A DNA stretch of 64,000 bases from Gammaproteobacteria bacterium. Lineage in GTDB: Bacteria > Pseudomonadota > Gammaproteobacteria > Steroidobacterales > Foliamicaceae. The stretch is from the NCBI GenBank assembly GCA_011523505.1, contig WTGP01000026.1, positions 62,001-126,000 of the forward strand. Direction: 5' to 3'. Position 1 is the stretch's first letter, and every line of letters begins with the position of its first letter. The notes under the pieces are model-generated. The model saw only the letters and a list, made by a program, of their open reading frames with translations, did not search any database and was not told the DNA's origin. A program made the position numbers and the translations under genes. Shown here in pieces: positions 44,344 to 53,665 of the stretch.

Positions 44344-46350
44344 ATGCGCAATCTTCCGCACAACCGGCTGCCGTTGATGCTGGCGATACTGGCAGCCGCC
44401 CTGCTCGCCGGCTGTGGGGATAACGGCAGGCAGCCGTTCGAGGCGCGCCCCGTCGTTGAGGATCCGGGCTGGCCCACGTACGCGGGCGCGGAAGGGGGAA
44501 CGCGCTATTCGCCGCTGAACCAGATCAACCGCTCCAACGTGGAGGACCTGGAAATCGCCTGGACCTACAACACGGGTCACCTGGATCTCGCGCCGCAGTT
44601 GCGGCCGATGGTGGGCTTTCAGGTGACTCCCATTCTCCTGCCGGACGAGGCCGGGCGGCACCTGGTGTTGTGCGATCCATTGAACCGGATCATGGCGCTG
44701 GACCCGGAGACTGGAGAAGAACGCTGGCGGTTCGATCCCGAGATCGATCTAAGACCGTTCGCCGGGCGCTTCAACTGCCGTGGCGTGACGCACTGGCGCG
44801 ACCCCGAGGCCGCCGAAGCGGACGCTTGCGCGCACCGTCTCATTCTGGCCACCAACGACCGCCGCCTCGTCGCCGTCGATGCGCGTACCGGCCAGCCTTG
44901 CGCGGAGTTCGGCGAAGACGGGTTTGTTGACGTAACGCCGATCATTCTCGAACTGCAGCCGGCCAACCAGCTCCTCACCATGCAGCTGAATTCCCCGGCC
45001 GCGGTGGTCAACGGCGTCATCGTCATCGGCGGGACCGCCGACAAGTTCAAGGACGCCAGTTCCATGAACGGCGCCGTGCGGGCCTTCAGCGCCCGGACCG
45101 GCGAGCACCTGTGGACCTTCGACACGCTGATCCGCGAACCGGCGGACGATCCCGAGAGCAGCGCCTGGCATGTCGGCGGCGCCAACGCCTGGATCAACAT
45201 GACCTGGGACAGCGAACGCGACCTGGTCTTCATCCCCACCGCCAGTCCCGCGCCGAATTTCTACGGCGGCAAGCGTCCGGGCAACAACCTCTATGCGAAC
45301 TCCGTCATTGTTCTTCGCGCCGCCACCGGGGAACTGGTCTGGCACTACCAGGTCCTGCATCACGACCTTTGGGACTGGGACCTCCCGACCAATCCCATAC
45401 TGGCGGAGATCACGCGTGACGGCGAGAAGGTCCCGGTTGCGATGCAACTGACCAAGCAGGGAATGATCTTCACCTTCCACCGCTATACCGGCGAGCCTTT
45501 CTTCGGGATCGAGGAGCGTCCGGTTCCGACCGACGGCATGCCCGAGGACGACGTTTCGCCCACGCAGCCGTTTCCGGTCAGACCGCCGCCGCTGGTCAAG
45601 CACGGGATCGGCCCGGAAGACGCCTGGGGGTTGACGCCCTATGACCGGAACAAGTGCCGCGAACTGATCGAGTCGATGCGCTACGGTCCGATCTACACGC
45701 CGCCGACCACGGAGTTCACGCTGATGATGCCGAACGTGGGCGGAGGCATGAACTGGGGCGGGGGCGCCTTCGACCCGAACAGCAACATCCTGGTTACGCC
45801 GGTGGGCGAGTCGCCTTATTCGCTGCGCCTGGTGCCCAACGCGGACATGGATCCGGAAGCGGCCGGAGCGCCGATGGCGGGGCTGCCGACCGGACCGCCC
45901 GGATACATTGAAGGAACCGACTACGGTCTCGAGCAGGGCCCCCTGTTCTCGCCCTTCATGATGCCGTGCACGGCGCCGCCCTGGGGCAAGCTGGTGGCCG
46001 TGGACATGGCCGCGGGCGAGATCCTCTGGGAAGTTCCGCTTGGACTCGTCGACAAGCTGTCGCCGGTCCCCATACCGCTGCGCTGGGGCACGCCGTTCGC
46101 CGGCGGGCCGATCGCTACCGGGGGCGGCCTGGTCTTTATCGGCGCCACCGCCGACGAGCGCTTCCGCGCCTACGACACCGAATCCGGCGAATTGCTCTGG
46201 GAGATCGAAGGCCCGACATCCGCCAACGCCACGCCGATGACCTATATGGCCGGCGGCAGGCAATACGTCGTTGTCGCCACCGGAGGGCACAACTGGGTCT
46301 ATCCCTTCAAGAAAGGCGACTCGCTGATCGCCTACAGCCTCCCCGATTGA
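44344..46350 (+). CDS. PQQ-dependent dehydrogenase, outer-membrane or periplasmic lipoprotein
   Basis: A 668-residue quinoprotein with signal and lipobox LLAGCG. Propeller blades include YSPLNQINRSNVEDLEIAWTYNTG, HHDLWDWDLPTNPILAEI and GGGMNWGGGAFDPNSN, all typical of the glucose/quinate/alcohol PQQ family. It lacks the N-terminal membrane domain of E. coli Gcd and the haem domain of quinohaemoproteins, so it must pass electrons to a separate acceptor. It may oxidise the substrate in the periplasm before uptake. PQQ synthesis genes are not in the window. Confidence 0.92.
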   Translation: MRNLPHNRLPLMLAILAAALLAGCGDNGRQPFEARPVVEDPGWPTYAGAEGGTRYSPLNQINRSNVEDLEIAWTYNTGHLDLAPQLRPMVGFQVTPILLPDEAGRHLVLCDPLNRIMALDPETGEERWRFDPEIDLRPFAGRFNCRGVTHWRDPEAAEADACAHRLILATNDRRLVAVDARTGQPCAEFGEDGFVDVTPIILELQPANQLLTMQLNSPAAVVNGVIVIGGTADKFKDASSMNGAVRAFSARTGEHLWTFDTLIREPADDPESSAWHVGGANAWINMTWDSERDLVFIPTASPAPNFYGGKRPGNNLYANSVIVLRAATGELVWHYQVLHHDLWDWDLPTNPILAEITRDGEKVPVAMQLTKQGMIFTFHRYTGEPFFGIEERPVPTDGMPEDDVSPTQPFPVRPPPLVKHGIGPEDAWGLTPYDRNKCRELIESMRYGPIYTPPTTEFTLMMPNVGGGMNWGGGAFDPNSNILVTPVGESPYSLRLVPNADMDPEAAGAPMAGLPTGPPGYIEGTDYGLEQGPLFSPFMMPCTAPPWGKLVAVDMAAGEILWEVPLGLVDKLSPVPIPLRWGTPFAGGPIATGGGLVFIGATADERFRAYDTESGELLWEIEGPTSANATPMTYMAGGRQYVVVATGGHNWVYPFKKGDSLIAYSLPD

Positions 46351-46355
46351 CGCGC

Positions 46356-47015
46356 ATGAAAGCGGAATTCTGGCTGAACAAATGGGAATCGGGGGAGATT
46401 GCGTTCCACCAGGAATCCATCAACGAGTCGTTACAGGAACATTGGCCGTCGGTGCGGGCGCCGGCCGGCGGCGCGGTTTTCGTTCCGCTGTGCGGCAAGT
46501 CGCTGGACATGCGCTGGCTGGCGGAGCAGGGCCACCCGGTCGTTGGACTGGAAGTGAGCGCGCTGGCCTGCGACGCGTTTTTCGATGAGCTTGAAGCCAG
46601 ACCGGTCATCGAAGAGGCCGGGGCCTTTCGTTGCTACAGCGCCGGCTGCTACCGCATCCTCCAAGGCGATTTCTTCACCGCGACGGCCACGGACCTGGGC
46701 GAGATTGCGGCCTTCTACGACCGTGCGGCGCTGGTCGCCATGCCGCCGGACCTGCAGCCGAAATACATGCGCCAGTTGACGAGCCTGCTGCCGCCGGGCT
46801 CGGTTGGGCTGATCAACAGTCTCGAATATCCGCCGGAGGTCATGGAGGGGCCGCCATTTTCCATTGGCGAAACACAGCTCCGCGAACTGCTTGGGCCCCG
46901 TTGCCGGCTAAGCCGTCTTGCGGCCCGCGAAATCAATACCGAGGGAACCAGCCTGGAACAAAAGGGCCTGGTTGGTCTCGCCGAAACCGCGTACCGCGTG
47001 CAAATCGGCGATTGA
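46356..47015 (+). CDS. tpm: Thiopurine S-methyltransferase family protein
   Basis: The start is ATG 46356, five bases after the quinoprotein stop; the longer track ORF lies inside that gene. The 219-residue product has the TPMT signatures FWLNKWESGEIAFHQ, VFVPLCGKSLDMRWLAEQGHPVVGLEVS and LINSLEYP. Members transfer a methyl group from SAM to thiol or selenium/tellurium compounds. As the last gene of the right arm it might detoxify a sulfur-bearing product, but it could equally be a bystander gene. Confidence 0.92.
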   Translation: MKAEFWLNKWESGEIAFHQESINESLQEHWPSVRAPAGGAVFVPLCGKSLDMRWLAEQGHPVVGLEVSALACDAFFDELEARPVIEEAGAFRCYSAGCYRILQGDFFTATATDLGEIAAFYDRAALVAMPPDLQPKYMRQLTSLLPPGSVGLINSLEYPPEVMEGPPFSIGETQLRELLGPRCRLSRLAAREINTEGTSLEQKGLVGLAETAYRVQIGD

Positions 47016-47030
47016 GCGCTAGCCGTCGCG

Positions 47031-48647
47031 CTACAGCTGATCCGTCAGCATCGTGTCTTCCGGGAAGCTCACTTCATACTGGTGGGCGATCCGCCAGCGC
47101 TCGCCGGGTTCCAGCGTCTTCCGCCAGACAATCACGCCCGGGCGTTCGTCGATGTTCTCCTCGTCCGGTTTCGTGGCGCTGCGCGGAACCGACACCTCGA
47201 TACGTTCGTCGCGGGAGACCGGATAGTAGTCGACCACTTCAACGGTCGTTGGCCTGGAATGACGGTTGACGACCTCGAAAAGGAAATCGGCCAGCTGTGT
47301 ATTGCGCGAAGTGAGGAAGCCTTCGCTGCCTTTCCCGCCTCCCTGATCCGTGGCGCTTACCTCGACCTGCCGGTCCGGTCCCATGGGAAGCACGGCCTCG
47401 GCGCCGGGAAGCAGATCCGGCAGTAGCGCCAGACCGGCGAAGGCGCCGTCGACGAAGACACGCATGGGCCCGCCCAATAGCGGCGTCTCGCTGTCGTGTG
47501 TGTATCTCGCGCTGAGAAACGCACGCGCGTTTTGGCGAGGTGTGGTTCGCGTCACCAGGGAAACACCCACGCGATACTCCGCAAGCGGCACGCCCTGGGC
47601 CTGATCGGCGACATTGGAAATACTAGTGCGTTCGGATGCCCGGTAGAGGACCGCATACCTGCCGGAAGGCAACCGGGCCGATGAGACCACAACATCTTCC
47701 ATCATCTGGGCCGCCTCGAACCTCCGCTCGGCTCTGGGCAGGGCCATCCTTGCGCCCATCCGGGGTTCGTAAAGATCGAGAAACCGGCTGTCCTGCTCGG
47801 GCGCCTGCATAGCGCCGCCGGGATTACTGGTGGACAGCGTCAATTCGACGTCATTCCAGTCTTCGCTGGAAGTCTGGCTGACTTGCGCCTCGTGCGTAAG
47901 CCGCAGACGATTGGCCTCCGTGTCGAGATAGGCCGCATAGGACGAACTCCAGCTCGCCTGCCGCTGGAAGTAGGTGACACGCAGGTTGGATTCCAGCGAA
48001 GATTCCGAATCCAGGGAGATCCGCAACACAGCGGAATCCTCCCGGCGATCCCGCTTGTTCTCCAGTTCGCGCTCCAGCATCGACAGTTCCGCCTCCTGAT
48101 CGCGACGCGACTTGCGGGCATTGCGGATCTTCTCCATTGCCGCGCCTGCGCCGCTGCCGATCGAATCCATCGCCTGCTGCCAGGACGCGACATCGGCCTG
48201 GCCCGATACCGCCTCGCGGCGTTCCCGGCCCGCGGAATCCTGTACGAGTCCTTCGAGGAACTTCAACTGGAATTCCGCTATGGCGATTTCATCGTCGATT
48301 GCCTCGATTGCGTCGTTCACTTCCGTAATGGCGGCCTGCAGGCGACGAACTTCCGCGTCGTAGGCATCGCGCTGTTCCCGCACGTCCAGCCGTATGGATC
48401 GCACCTCGACCGTCTCATCCTCGACCATGGCGGTCAGGCGGCCCAGGTCGATATCGCCCGGGAAGCCTTCCAGCAGCACGCTGTTGGCGCCCGGCGTCAG
48501 GGAAACGCGCGCAACCCGGGTCACATCCGCGCCGCGCGGGTAAACGGTCACCGCGTCGATGCGCGATTCAAGCGCCTGCGCCAGTGGCGCGGCCAGTAGA
48601 GATGTTGCCAGGAGGGTGGCGGCGATGGCCGGATTCTTGAATCTCAT
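47031..48647 (-). CDS. MuiA-like exported protein with DUF4139 domain
   Basis: The start is ATG 48647, behind GGGAGA and with a signal peptide ending near ALA (residue 26). The track extension is not protein-like. The 538-residue product has the N-terminal DUF4140-type segment (VTVYPRGADVTRVARVSLTPGANSVLLEGFP) and a coiled coil of about residues 90-200. A C-terminal DUF4139 beta-domain follows (WSSSYAAYLDTEANRLRLTHEAQVSQ...). This is the mucoidy-inhibitor A family, function unclear. It ends the TonB module and is transcribed with it. Confidence 0.88.
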   Translation of the reverse strand: MRFKNPAIAATLLATSLLAAPLAQALESRIDAVTVYPRGADVTRVARVSLTPGANSVLLEGFPGDIDLGRLTAMVEDETVEVRSIRLDVREQRDAYDAEVRRLQAAITEVNDAIEAIDDEIAIAEFQLKFLEGLVQDSAGRERREAVSGQADVASWQQAMDSIGSGAGAAMEKIRNARKSRRDQEAELSMLERELENKRDRREDSAVLRISLDSESSLESNLRVTYFQRQASWSSSYAAYLDTEANRLRLTHEAQVSQTSSEDWNDVELTLSTSNPGGAMQAPEQDSRFLDLYEPRMGARMALPRAERRFEAAQMMEDVVVSSARLPSGRYAVLYRASERTSISNVADQAQGVPLAEYRVGVSLVTRTTPRQNARAFLSARYTHDSETPLLGGPMRVFVDGAFAGLALLPDLLPGAEAVLPMGPDRQVEVSATDQGGGKGSEGFLTSRNTQLADFLFEVVNRHSRPTTVEVVDYYPVSRDERIEVSVPRSATKPDEENIDERPGVIVWRKTLEPGERWRIAHQYEVSFPEDTMLTDQL

Positions 48648-48708
48648 TGGTATATCTCCCGCTGCGGTGCGCCTGGCCCTCGATGGGGTTCCGCCGTTTG
48701 CTCTTGCC

Positions 48709-49524
48709 TTACAGGGCCTGCAGCGAAAACGAAACGGGGAAGTCCACGCGAATCTCATCTTCAGTCATTGATGCCGGAAAGGCCGGCAAGGGTTGCGCGC
48801 GCTCCAGCATTCGCAACACCGCGGCGTCCAGCGCCTCCGAACCGGAACTCTTGCTGATCCGGAAGTCCTTGACGCTGCCGTCGCGCAGAATGATCAGCGT
48901 GAGCGTGGCCGTGCCTTCCTCGCGGGCGCGGCGCGCGGCCATGGGGTAGTGCTTGTAGCGATTCACCTGTGCGGCCAGGGTCGCCGCGTATGCCGCCTGC
49001 CGGCCTCTCGAACCGCCCGCGCCGGGGGAATCTCCCGCGCCGGAACCCCGGCGTCTCTGTGTGACGGCGTCATCGCCGGTGCTGCCGCCGGTCGACGGCG
49101 CCGCCGCCTGAACCCCGGTTTGCGGTCCGAGCGCGGGAGCGTCGGTGACGGGTTCCACTGTCTGCGGTTGCTCCACCACCGGGACGGTTTCCTCGACGGT
49201 ATTGGTCTGCACCGCCACTTCGGTAACCTGCTGCGGCGTATCCGGGACCGTCGGCGGGGGCTGGAATTCGGTCTGTACAGGCTCCGGGGGCTGTGGCTCG
49301 GGAGGCTGTTCCACGGGCAGTTGCATCGTTTCGGCTGCATCCGCAGTTGCCAGCGATTCGCCCATGTCGCCCAGCATACCCAGGCCGATCTCGATTCCGC
49401 CCTGGCCCTCGCCGGCCGCGCCGTAGGGATTCAGGCCCATATATCCCACCACCAGCAACAGATGCGCGGCAAACGCCACACTTACGGCAACGCTCCAATG
49501 CAGCATCTTTCGCTGGGGATGCAT
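48709..49524 (-). CDS. tonB: TonB-family energy transducer
   Basis: A 271-residue protein with one N-terminal membrane helix (WSVAVSVAFAAHLLLVVGY), a proline/glutamine-rich periplasmic linker (EQPPEPQPPEPVQ), and a TonB C-terminal domain (YPMAARRAREEGTATLTLIILRDGSVKDFRISKSSG). It spans the periplasm and energises outer-membrane receptors. The ExbD genes lie just upstream, so the set is a self-contained TonB-ExbBD system. The linker also carries Gly/Ser-rich segments. Confidence 0.92.
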   Translation of the reverse strand: MHPQRKMLHWSVAVSVAFAAHLLLVVGYMGLNPYGAAGEGQGGIEIGLGMLGDMGESLATADAAETMQLPVEQPPEPQPPEPVQTEFQPPPTVPDTPQQVTEVAVQTNTVEETVPVVEQPQTVEPVTDAPALGPQTGVQAAAPSTGGSTGDDAVTQRRRGSGAGDSPGAGGSRGRQAAYAATLAAQVNRYKHYPMAARRAREEGTATLTLIILRDGSVKDFRISKSSGSEALDAAVLRMLERAQPLPAFPASMTEDEIRVDFPVSFSLQAL

Positions 49525-49529
49525 GCGGT

Positions 49530-49958
49530 TCAGCCGGGTGACGCAACCCCCAGCGCTTCGGTCGCCAGCGAAACGCGCAACAGGCCGGCGGTCCGCAGCC
49601 GGGCAAGAACCAGCCTCAGCTCGGTGGCCGGCAGCGTGGCATCGGCCTTGACCAGCACCCGCACACTTTGGGGGTCGGCGGCTGCCTCGAGAATGCGGCG
49701 GATTTCACCGGCCAGTTGCTCGCGCCGCAGCGGCCGGTCGTTCAGGTAAAGGGACTGTTGCGCGGTAATCAGCAGCGTGGCCGCGTAGTCGCCCTGGACC
49801 TCGAGGCTCAAAGAGTCCGGCGGGTCGAGCCGGACCGCGTCCGAGCGCTCGATCTGCCCCAGGATCATGAAAAACGCCAGCATCAGGAACACCACGTTGA
49901 TCAGCGGAATCATGCTGTTTTCCTGGGCTTGCGGTTTGCGCTGCCTGTAGAGGTTCAC
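49530..49958 (-). CDS. exbD: ExbD/TolR-family protein (second copy)
   Basis: A 142-residue protein with one N-terminal membrane helix carrying the key residues NSMIPLINVVFLMLAFFM; the proton-bearing Asp of ExbD is here replaced by Asn (PLINVVF instead of PLIDVVF). A periplasmic domain follows. It is adjacent to a second ExbD with the normal Asp, so the pair may assemble as a heteromer. It is 6 bases upstream of tonB on the same strand. Confidence 0.9.
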   Translation of the reverse strand: MNLYRQRKPQAQENSMIPLINVVFLMLAFFMILGQIERSDAVRLDPPDSLSLEVQGDYAATLLITAQQSLYLNDRPLRREQLAGEIRRILEAAADPQSVRVLVKADATLPATELRLVLARLRTAGLLRVSLATEALGVASPG

Positions 49959-50353
49959 GATGTTTCCCCCATCAGGGACAGGTTCCTGGCACCGGCCATG
50001 TTCAGGCGGTCCAGCAGTGTGACCAGGGCCTGGCTGCTTACGCCCGGCGCCGTGTCGAGGGCGTAGGGGGCCGCCGGATCTGTCGCAACCAGGCTTTGAA
50101 GCGCCTCAGGATCCGAGCCCGGGTATTGAAGCCCCTCGAACGTGAACGACCCGTCTTCGGACTCCAGGCGAATGATCCTGACCTGCTGGGCCGAGGGTTC
50201 CGCGTCGGGGGTGGGGAAGTCCACGGGAATTTCCCGCGCCCGAATCAGGCTGGTGGAAAGCATGAAGAACAGCAGCAGAATGAAGACGACGTCGATCAGC
50301 GGGACCATGCTGATGGCGCGTTTGCGCCGCCGAACCAGGTGGTCAAGCCGCAT
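49955..50353 (-). CDS. exbD: ExbD/TolR-family protein (first copy)
   Basis: A 132-residue ExbD with the normal helix SMVPLIDVVFILLLFFMLSTS, including the proton-carrying Asp, and a short periplasmic domain. It overlaps the exbB end by 11 bases and the second exbD start by four. It converts proton flow through ExbB into movement of TonB. Confidence 0.93.
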   Translation of the reverse strand: MRLDHLVRRRKRAISMVPLIDVVFILLLFFMLSTSLIRAREIPVDFPTPDAEPSAQQVRIIRLESEDGSFTFEGLQYPGSDPEALQSLVATDPAAPYALDTAPGVSSQALVTLLDRLNMAGARNLSLMGETS

Positions 50354-51032
50354 GCGACCCCGACGTGGATGGTTCGGCCGTGTCCTGGGCGCCCCGGCTG
50401 TTGTAGAGCGTGAACACCTGGGTGACGGCGTCGTTGATCTGCTCCGACACCCGCTGGGTCTTGCGGTCCATCCAGTTGTAGGCGGCCATCACCGGGATCG
50501 CGATGGCCAGCCCCATCGCGGTCGTCAGCAACGCTTGCCAGATCCCTCCGGAAAGCACCGAGGGATCCACCTGGCTGCCTGCGACCTCCATGGCGCGAAA
50601 GGCGGCGATCATGCCCAGTACGGTGCCCAGCAGGCCAAGAAGCGGAGTCAGAGTGCCGATCACCTCCAGCGCCGGCAGTTGGGCGCGCAGACCGTTCAGC
50701 TTTGCCAGGGCGATGCGCTCCAGTTCCTCCCTGAGCGTCGCCTGGTGCGCGTTCCCCTTGGCCAGCTCGCGCATGGCCAGAGCGACGATCTCCGAACTGA
50801 ATCGGTCGGTCTTGAGCATGCGCCAGGCCTCTTCATGCCGACCTTGCCGCCAGGTCGTAAGGGCCTTCGGCAGCTCCTCGTTGTGCTCGGGCCTCAGCTG
50901 GAAAAACTGCCAGAGCTTCATCAGCAGAATACTGAGCGCGGCGATGGAGATGGCGAGCAAAATCCACACCACCGGCCCGCCCGTTTCCAGAAACGCGGCA
51001 AGCCGCCCCAGACTGCCCTCGGCCCCGTTCAT
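50343..51032 (-). CDS. exbB: ExbB/TolQ-family proton channel protein
   Basis: A 229-residue protein with three hydrophobic segments: residues 15-35 (WILLAISIAALSILLMKLW), about 120-142 (VIGTLTPLLGLLGTVLGMIAAF) and 160-180 (LLTTAMGLAIAIPVMAAYN). The second and third contain the family's conserved Gly/Thr/Pro residues. It forms the ring that works with ExbD and TonB at the inner membrane. It is the first of the ExbBDD-TonB genes and lies 69 bases after the TonB receptor gene. Confidence 0.93.
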   Translation of the reverse strand: MNGAEGSLGRLAAFLETGGPVVWILLAISIAALSILLMKLWQFFQLRPEHNEELPKALTTWRQGRHEEAWRMLKTDRFSSEIVALAMRELAKGNAHQATLREELERIALAKLNGLRAQLPALEVIGTLTPLLGLLGTVLGMIAAFRAMEVAGSQVDPSVLSGGIWQALLTTAMGLAIAIPVMAAYNWMDRKTQRVSEQINDAVTQVFTLYNSRGAQDTAEPSTSGSHAA

Positions 51033-51101
51033 GGCGCTGGGAGTGAGTTATTCTCGCGCGCCGGGGCCACGCAGAGAAGCAAGAAACCGTTCATCCGTCC
51101 T

Positions 51102-53648
51102 TTAGAAGTAGCGCATCCCTACTTCCATCCAGAACCGCCGCCCTTGGGTGTTTAAACGCCTCATTTGCCTTACGGCTATTGGGCGAGTTTGTGTGTCCAC
51201 GACCCGGTCAAGTAGATTGTGAATCTCGAAGCGGGCGTAGACTTCCGATCCATTGGTCAATGGACGGGTCCATTGAATGCGCGAGTTGATCGTAAACAGG
51301 CTGCCGAACTCGTGATCTTCATAGACGTCATAACGCACGCCCGTATCCGGGCTCGTGTAATCCTCACCGAAATCTACGGCAACAGTTCCACCACGGCGGA
51401 TGACGTAGAAATTTGACCAGGTGAGTCCCCAACCGGGAATCGCCGTTACGGAATTCAACCGAAAGCTCAACGGTATGTTGTAGTCCCACGCAGGGAGTTC
51501 TTCAGGAGGAATCAATTGATCCTTGTAATAGATCAGGTCGGTTTCCAGTTCTTCATCGTAGCTGTCGTCGTCGTAGCGATTACTTTCCGAGTCGCGCCAG
51601 CCCAGACCCATCGTAAAACGTGTTTCCGTCGGACCGAGGACCAGTGGTGTGCTGTTGGTCAATTCCAAAGTGGCGCTCCGCGTCGAACTCCGGCCTTCGT
51701 TGTTGTAGTAGTAAAGCCCGTCGTCCTCGCGCCGCCGGGATACGCCCTTGCGGCTCTCGCGCGTCAGCAACTGCAATTTGCCCTCGAAAGGACCAATTCT
51801 TTGACGCCAACCCAGTGATATCTCGTCAGAATATGGCGTGTCCAAATCCAGAAGGCCACTGCGATTGTCAAATGTCCGGTGCGTACATTGCGGAAACTCA
51901 GGTCTGGAGCAAGGCCTCTCCTGGCCGGGCCGACCGGAAAATCGCGTGAGGTATGAGTAGATTTCCCGCCAGCCGTAAATTGCTTCGTTCAATTGGTAGC
52001 GAAAGAAGCTCCTGCCGTAATAGCGGCTGGCACCTGCGGTGAGTTCTCCACTGCCTTCTTCAAAAGGCGACCAAGCCACACTGACGCGCGGCGAGACATC
52101 AAAGTTTTCCAGGAAACTGCCCCAATCGCCGCGCAGTCCCAGATTGACCTGCAGGTTGCCGAGATCGATTTTGTCTTCAGCGTAGATCGAAAGTTGGTTG
52201 TAATCCAGATCAACCTTGCCCGCGTAAAAGAACTGAAGCGCGCCGTACCTTTCATCTCCTGTATCGCTCTCCCCGCTTCCGTCCTGGTCCACACAACCAA
52301 GGCCTGGCCTGCGGACGTCTATGATGCAGTCGTAGCGCTCAAAGGTAATGTCTTCCGGGCGTTCGTAGTAGGTGCTCGTGTTGCGATACTCACCCCCAAC
52401 CGTGATGGTATGTTCACGACCAGCCAGATTGATGGGATCAAGGCTCCATTTCGGCTTGAGGGCGATGCGGGTTTGCTGTTGATTCATGTCCCCGAAGGCG
52501 CCTTCATACTGGAGTTCCGTGCGCTCATAGGCTTCGTGGGCGGTGAAGTAACTTGTTTCGCTGTCGAGTGAGTCGGAAGTTAGATCAACACTGAGTTTCA
52601 GGTCCAATACCCCTGTGGCTACGGGTCTGTCCAGATCCACGGTGAATCCGTAGCTCTGGTGATCCTTCTTGAATGCGCCGGTGTAGTTTGTGCCCGTTAT
52701 GCCATCGTGCCGGCGGTTTGCGTACCGAAAAGAAAGTCCGGCATTGGTGTTGCCCAACCTGGTGTCCAGGCGGCCCATCAGATTGTCGATATGGTCTTCA
52801 TATTCGACCATCCGCACGATGTCCGTTAGTCCCACCTCATATTCTTGGGTGAAACGGGACTGGCGCCGCGTTAGTCCCAGCGTAAGCCCGAGATTCTCGC
52901 CAAGGCCCTGTTGCATACTGATACCGAAGTTGGTTTTCTGGTAGTCGGGTGTATAAACAGCGTTAATGCGGTCATTGGCGGTAATGTCGTCTTCGGAGAC
53001 ATGAAACCTTTCCCACTCATCCCGCTGCATGCCGAAATGCCAGGAAAACGTATCTTCTCCCTGGTATGACTTGACTTGGGCTGAAACCACCCCGCCTGTG
53101 AAGCCCCCGAACTCCACCGGGATATTGCTGTCGTACACCTCCACTTTGTCGAGCAATTCGACATCCAGGTAGTAGCCCTGCGGTGAGCTCCCATTGATCG
53201 GGGCAAAAAGGCTGGGAATACTGAAGACATCGCCGGTGTGATTACTGTTCAAGAGCCGTTTCGCAATCGCGGGATCAATGTCGCTGGTCGTGTCCGCGCC
53301 ATCGATGAGGAATAGATTCTGGTAGTACAACTGGCCATGAATCGAGATTTCGTCGGGTCGGAGCGTCCCTGTGCCGACACCAAGATCGGCGGTACGAGAG
53401 AAGTCCACTGCGGGGTTCATGCGCAGCAGGTCGGCCAGGTCGCCCTGTCCGGTGGGCATGGTTTCGATGAACTCGGCGTTGTATTCGCTGCGACCCTGCT
53501 GAACGCGCAGCTCGGGTGCTTCGACTTCGATGGGCACAACCAGGGCCTCTTCCTCCTCCTCTTCAGCCTCGGAGTCCTGCGCCAGGACGGGTTGTGCGGC
53601 CAACGAAAGCAAGGCCAGGCAAAGGGCCGATCGTTTGAGTATGTCCAT
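51102..53648 (-). CDS. TonB-dependent receptor linked to the MauG/TonB module
   Basis: The start is ATG 53648, with ribosome site AGGGGG; the GTG at 53669 overlaps the upstream stop and is an alternative. The 848-residue receptor has a signal peptide to about residue 24 and an acidic run (EAEEEEEEALVVP). The plug carries MPTGQGDLADLLRMNPAVDFSRTAD and the FLIDGADTTSDID region, and the barrel ends in F. A TonB box is not conspicuous. Less GC-rich codons than its neighbours suggest acquisition. The ligand is unknown, but linkage to its own TonB-ExbBDD and a di-heme peroxidase is unusual. Confidence 0.9.
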   Translation of the reverse strand: MDILKRSALCLALLSLAAQPVLAQDSEAEEEEEEALVVPIEVEAPELRVQQGRSEYNAEFIETMPTGQGDLADLLRMNPAVDFSRTADLGVGTGTLRPDEISIHGQLYYQNLFLIDGADTTSDIDPAIAKRLLNSNHTGDVFSIPSLFAPINGSSPQGYYLDVELLDKVEVYDSNIPVEFGGFTGGVVSAQVKSYQGEDTFSWHFGMQRDEWERFHVSEDDITANDRINAVYTPDYQKTNFGISMQQGLGENLGLTLGLTRRQSRFTQEYEVGLTDIVRMVEYEDHIDNLMGRLDTRLGNTNAGLSFRYANRRHDGITGTNYTGAFKKDHQSYGFTVDLDRPVATGVLDLKLSVDLTSDSLDSETSYFTAHEAYERTELQYEGAFGDMNQQQTRIALKPKWSLDPINLAGREHTITVGGEYRNTSTYYERPEDITFERYDCIIDVRRPGLGCVDQDGSGESDTGDERYGALQFFYAGKVDLDYNQLSIYAEDKIDLGNLQVNLGLRGDWGSFLENFDVSPRVSVAWSPFEEGSGELTAGASRYYGRSFFRYQLNEAIYGWREIYSYLTRFSGRPGQERPCSRPEFPQCTHRTFDNRSGLLDLDTPYSDEISLGWRQRIGPFEGKLQLLTRESRKGVSRRREDDGLYYYNNEGRSSTRSATLELTNSTPLVLGPTETRFTMGLGWRDSESNRYDDDSYDEELETDLIYYKDQLIPPEELPAWDYNIPLSFRLNSVTAIPGWGLTWSNFYVIRRGGTVAVDFGEDYTSPDTGVRYDVYEDHEFGSLFTINSRIQWTRPLTNGSEVYARFEIHNLLDRVVDTQTRPIAVRQMRRLNTQGRRFWMEVGMRYF

Positions 53649-53665
53649 GGTGTGCCCCCTCATGG

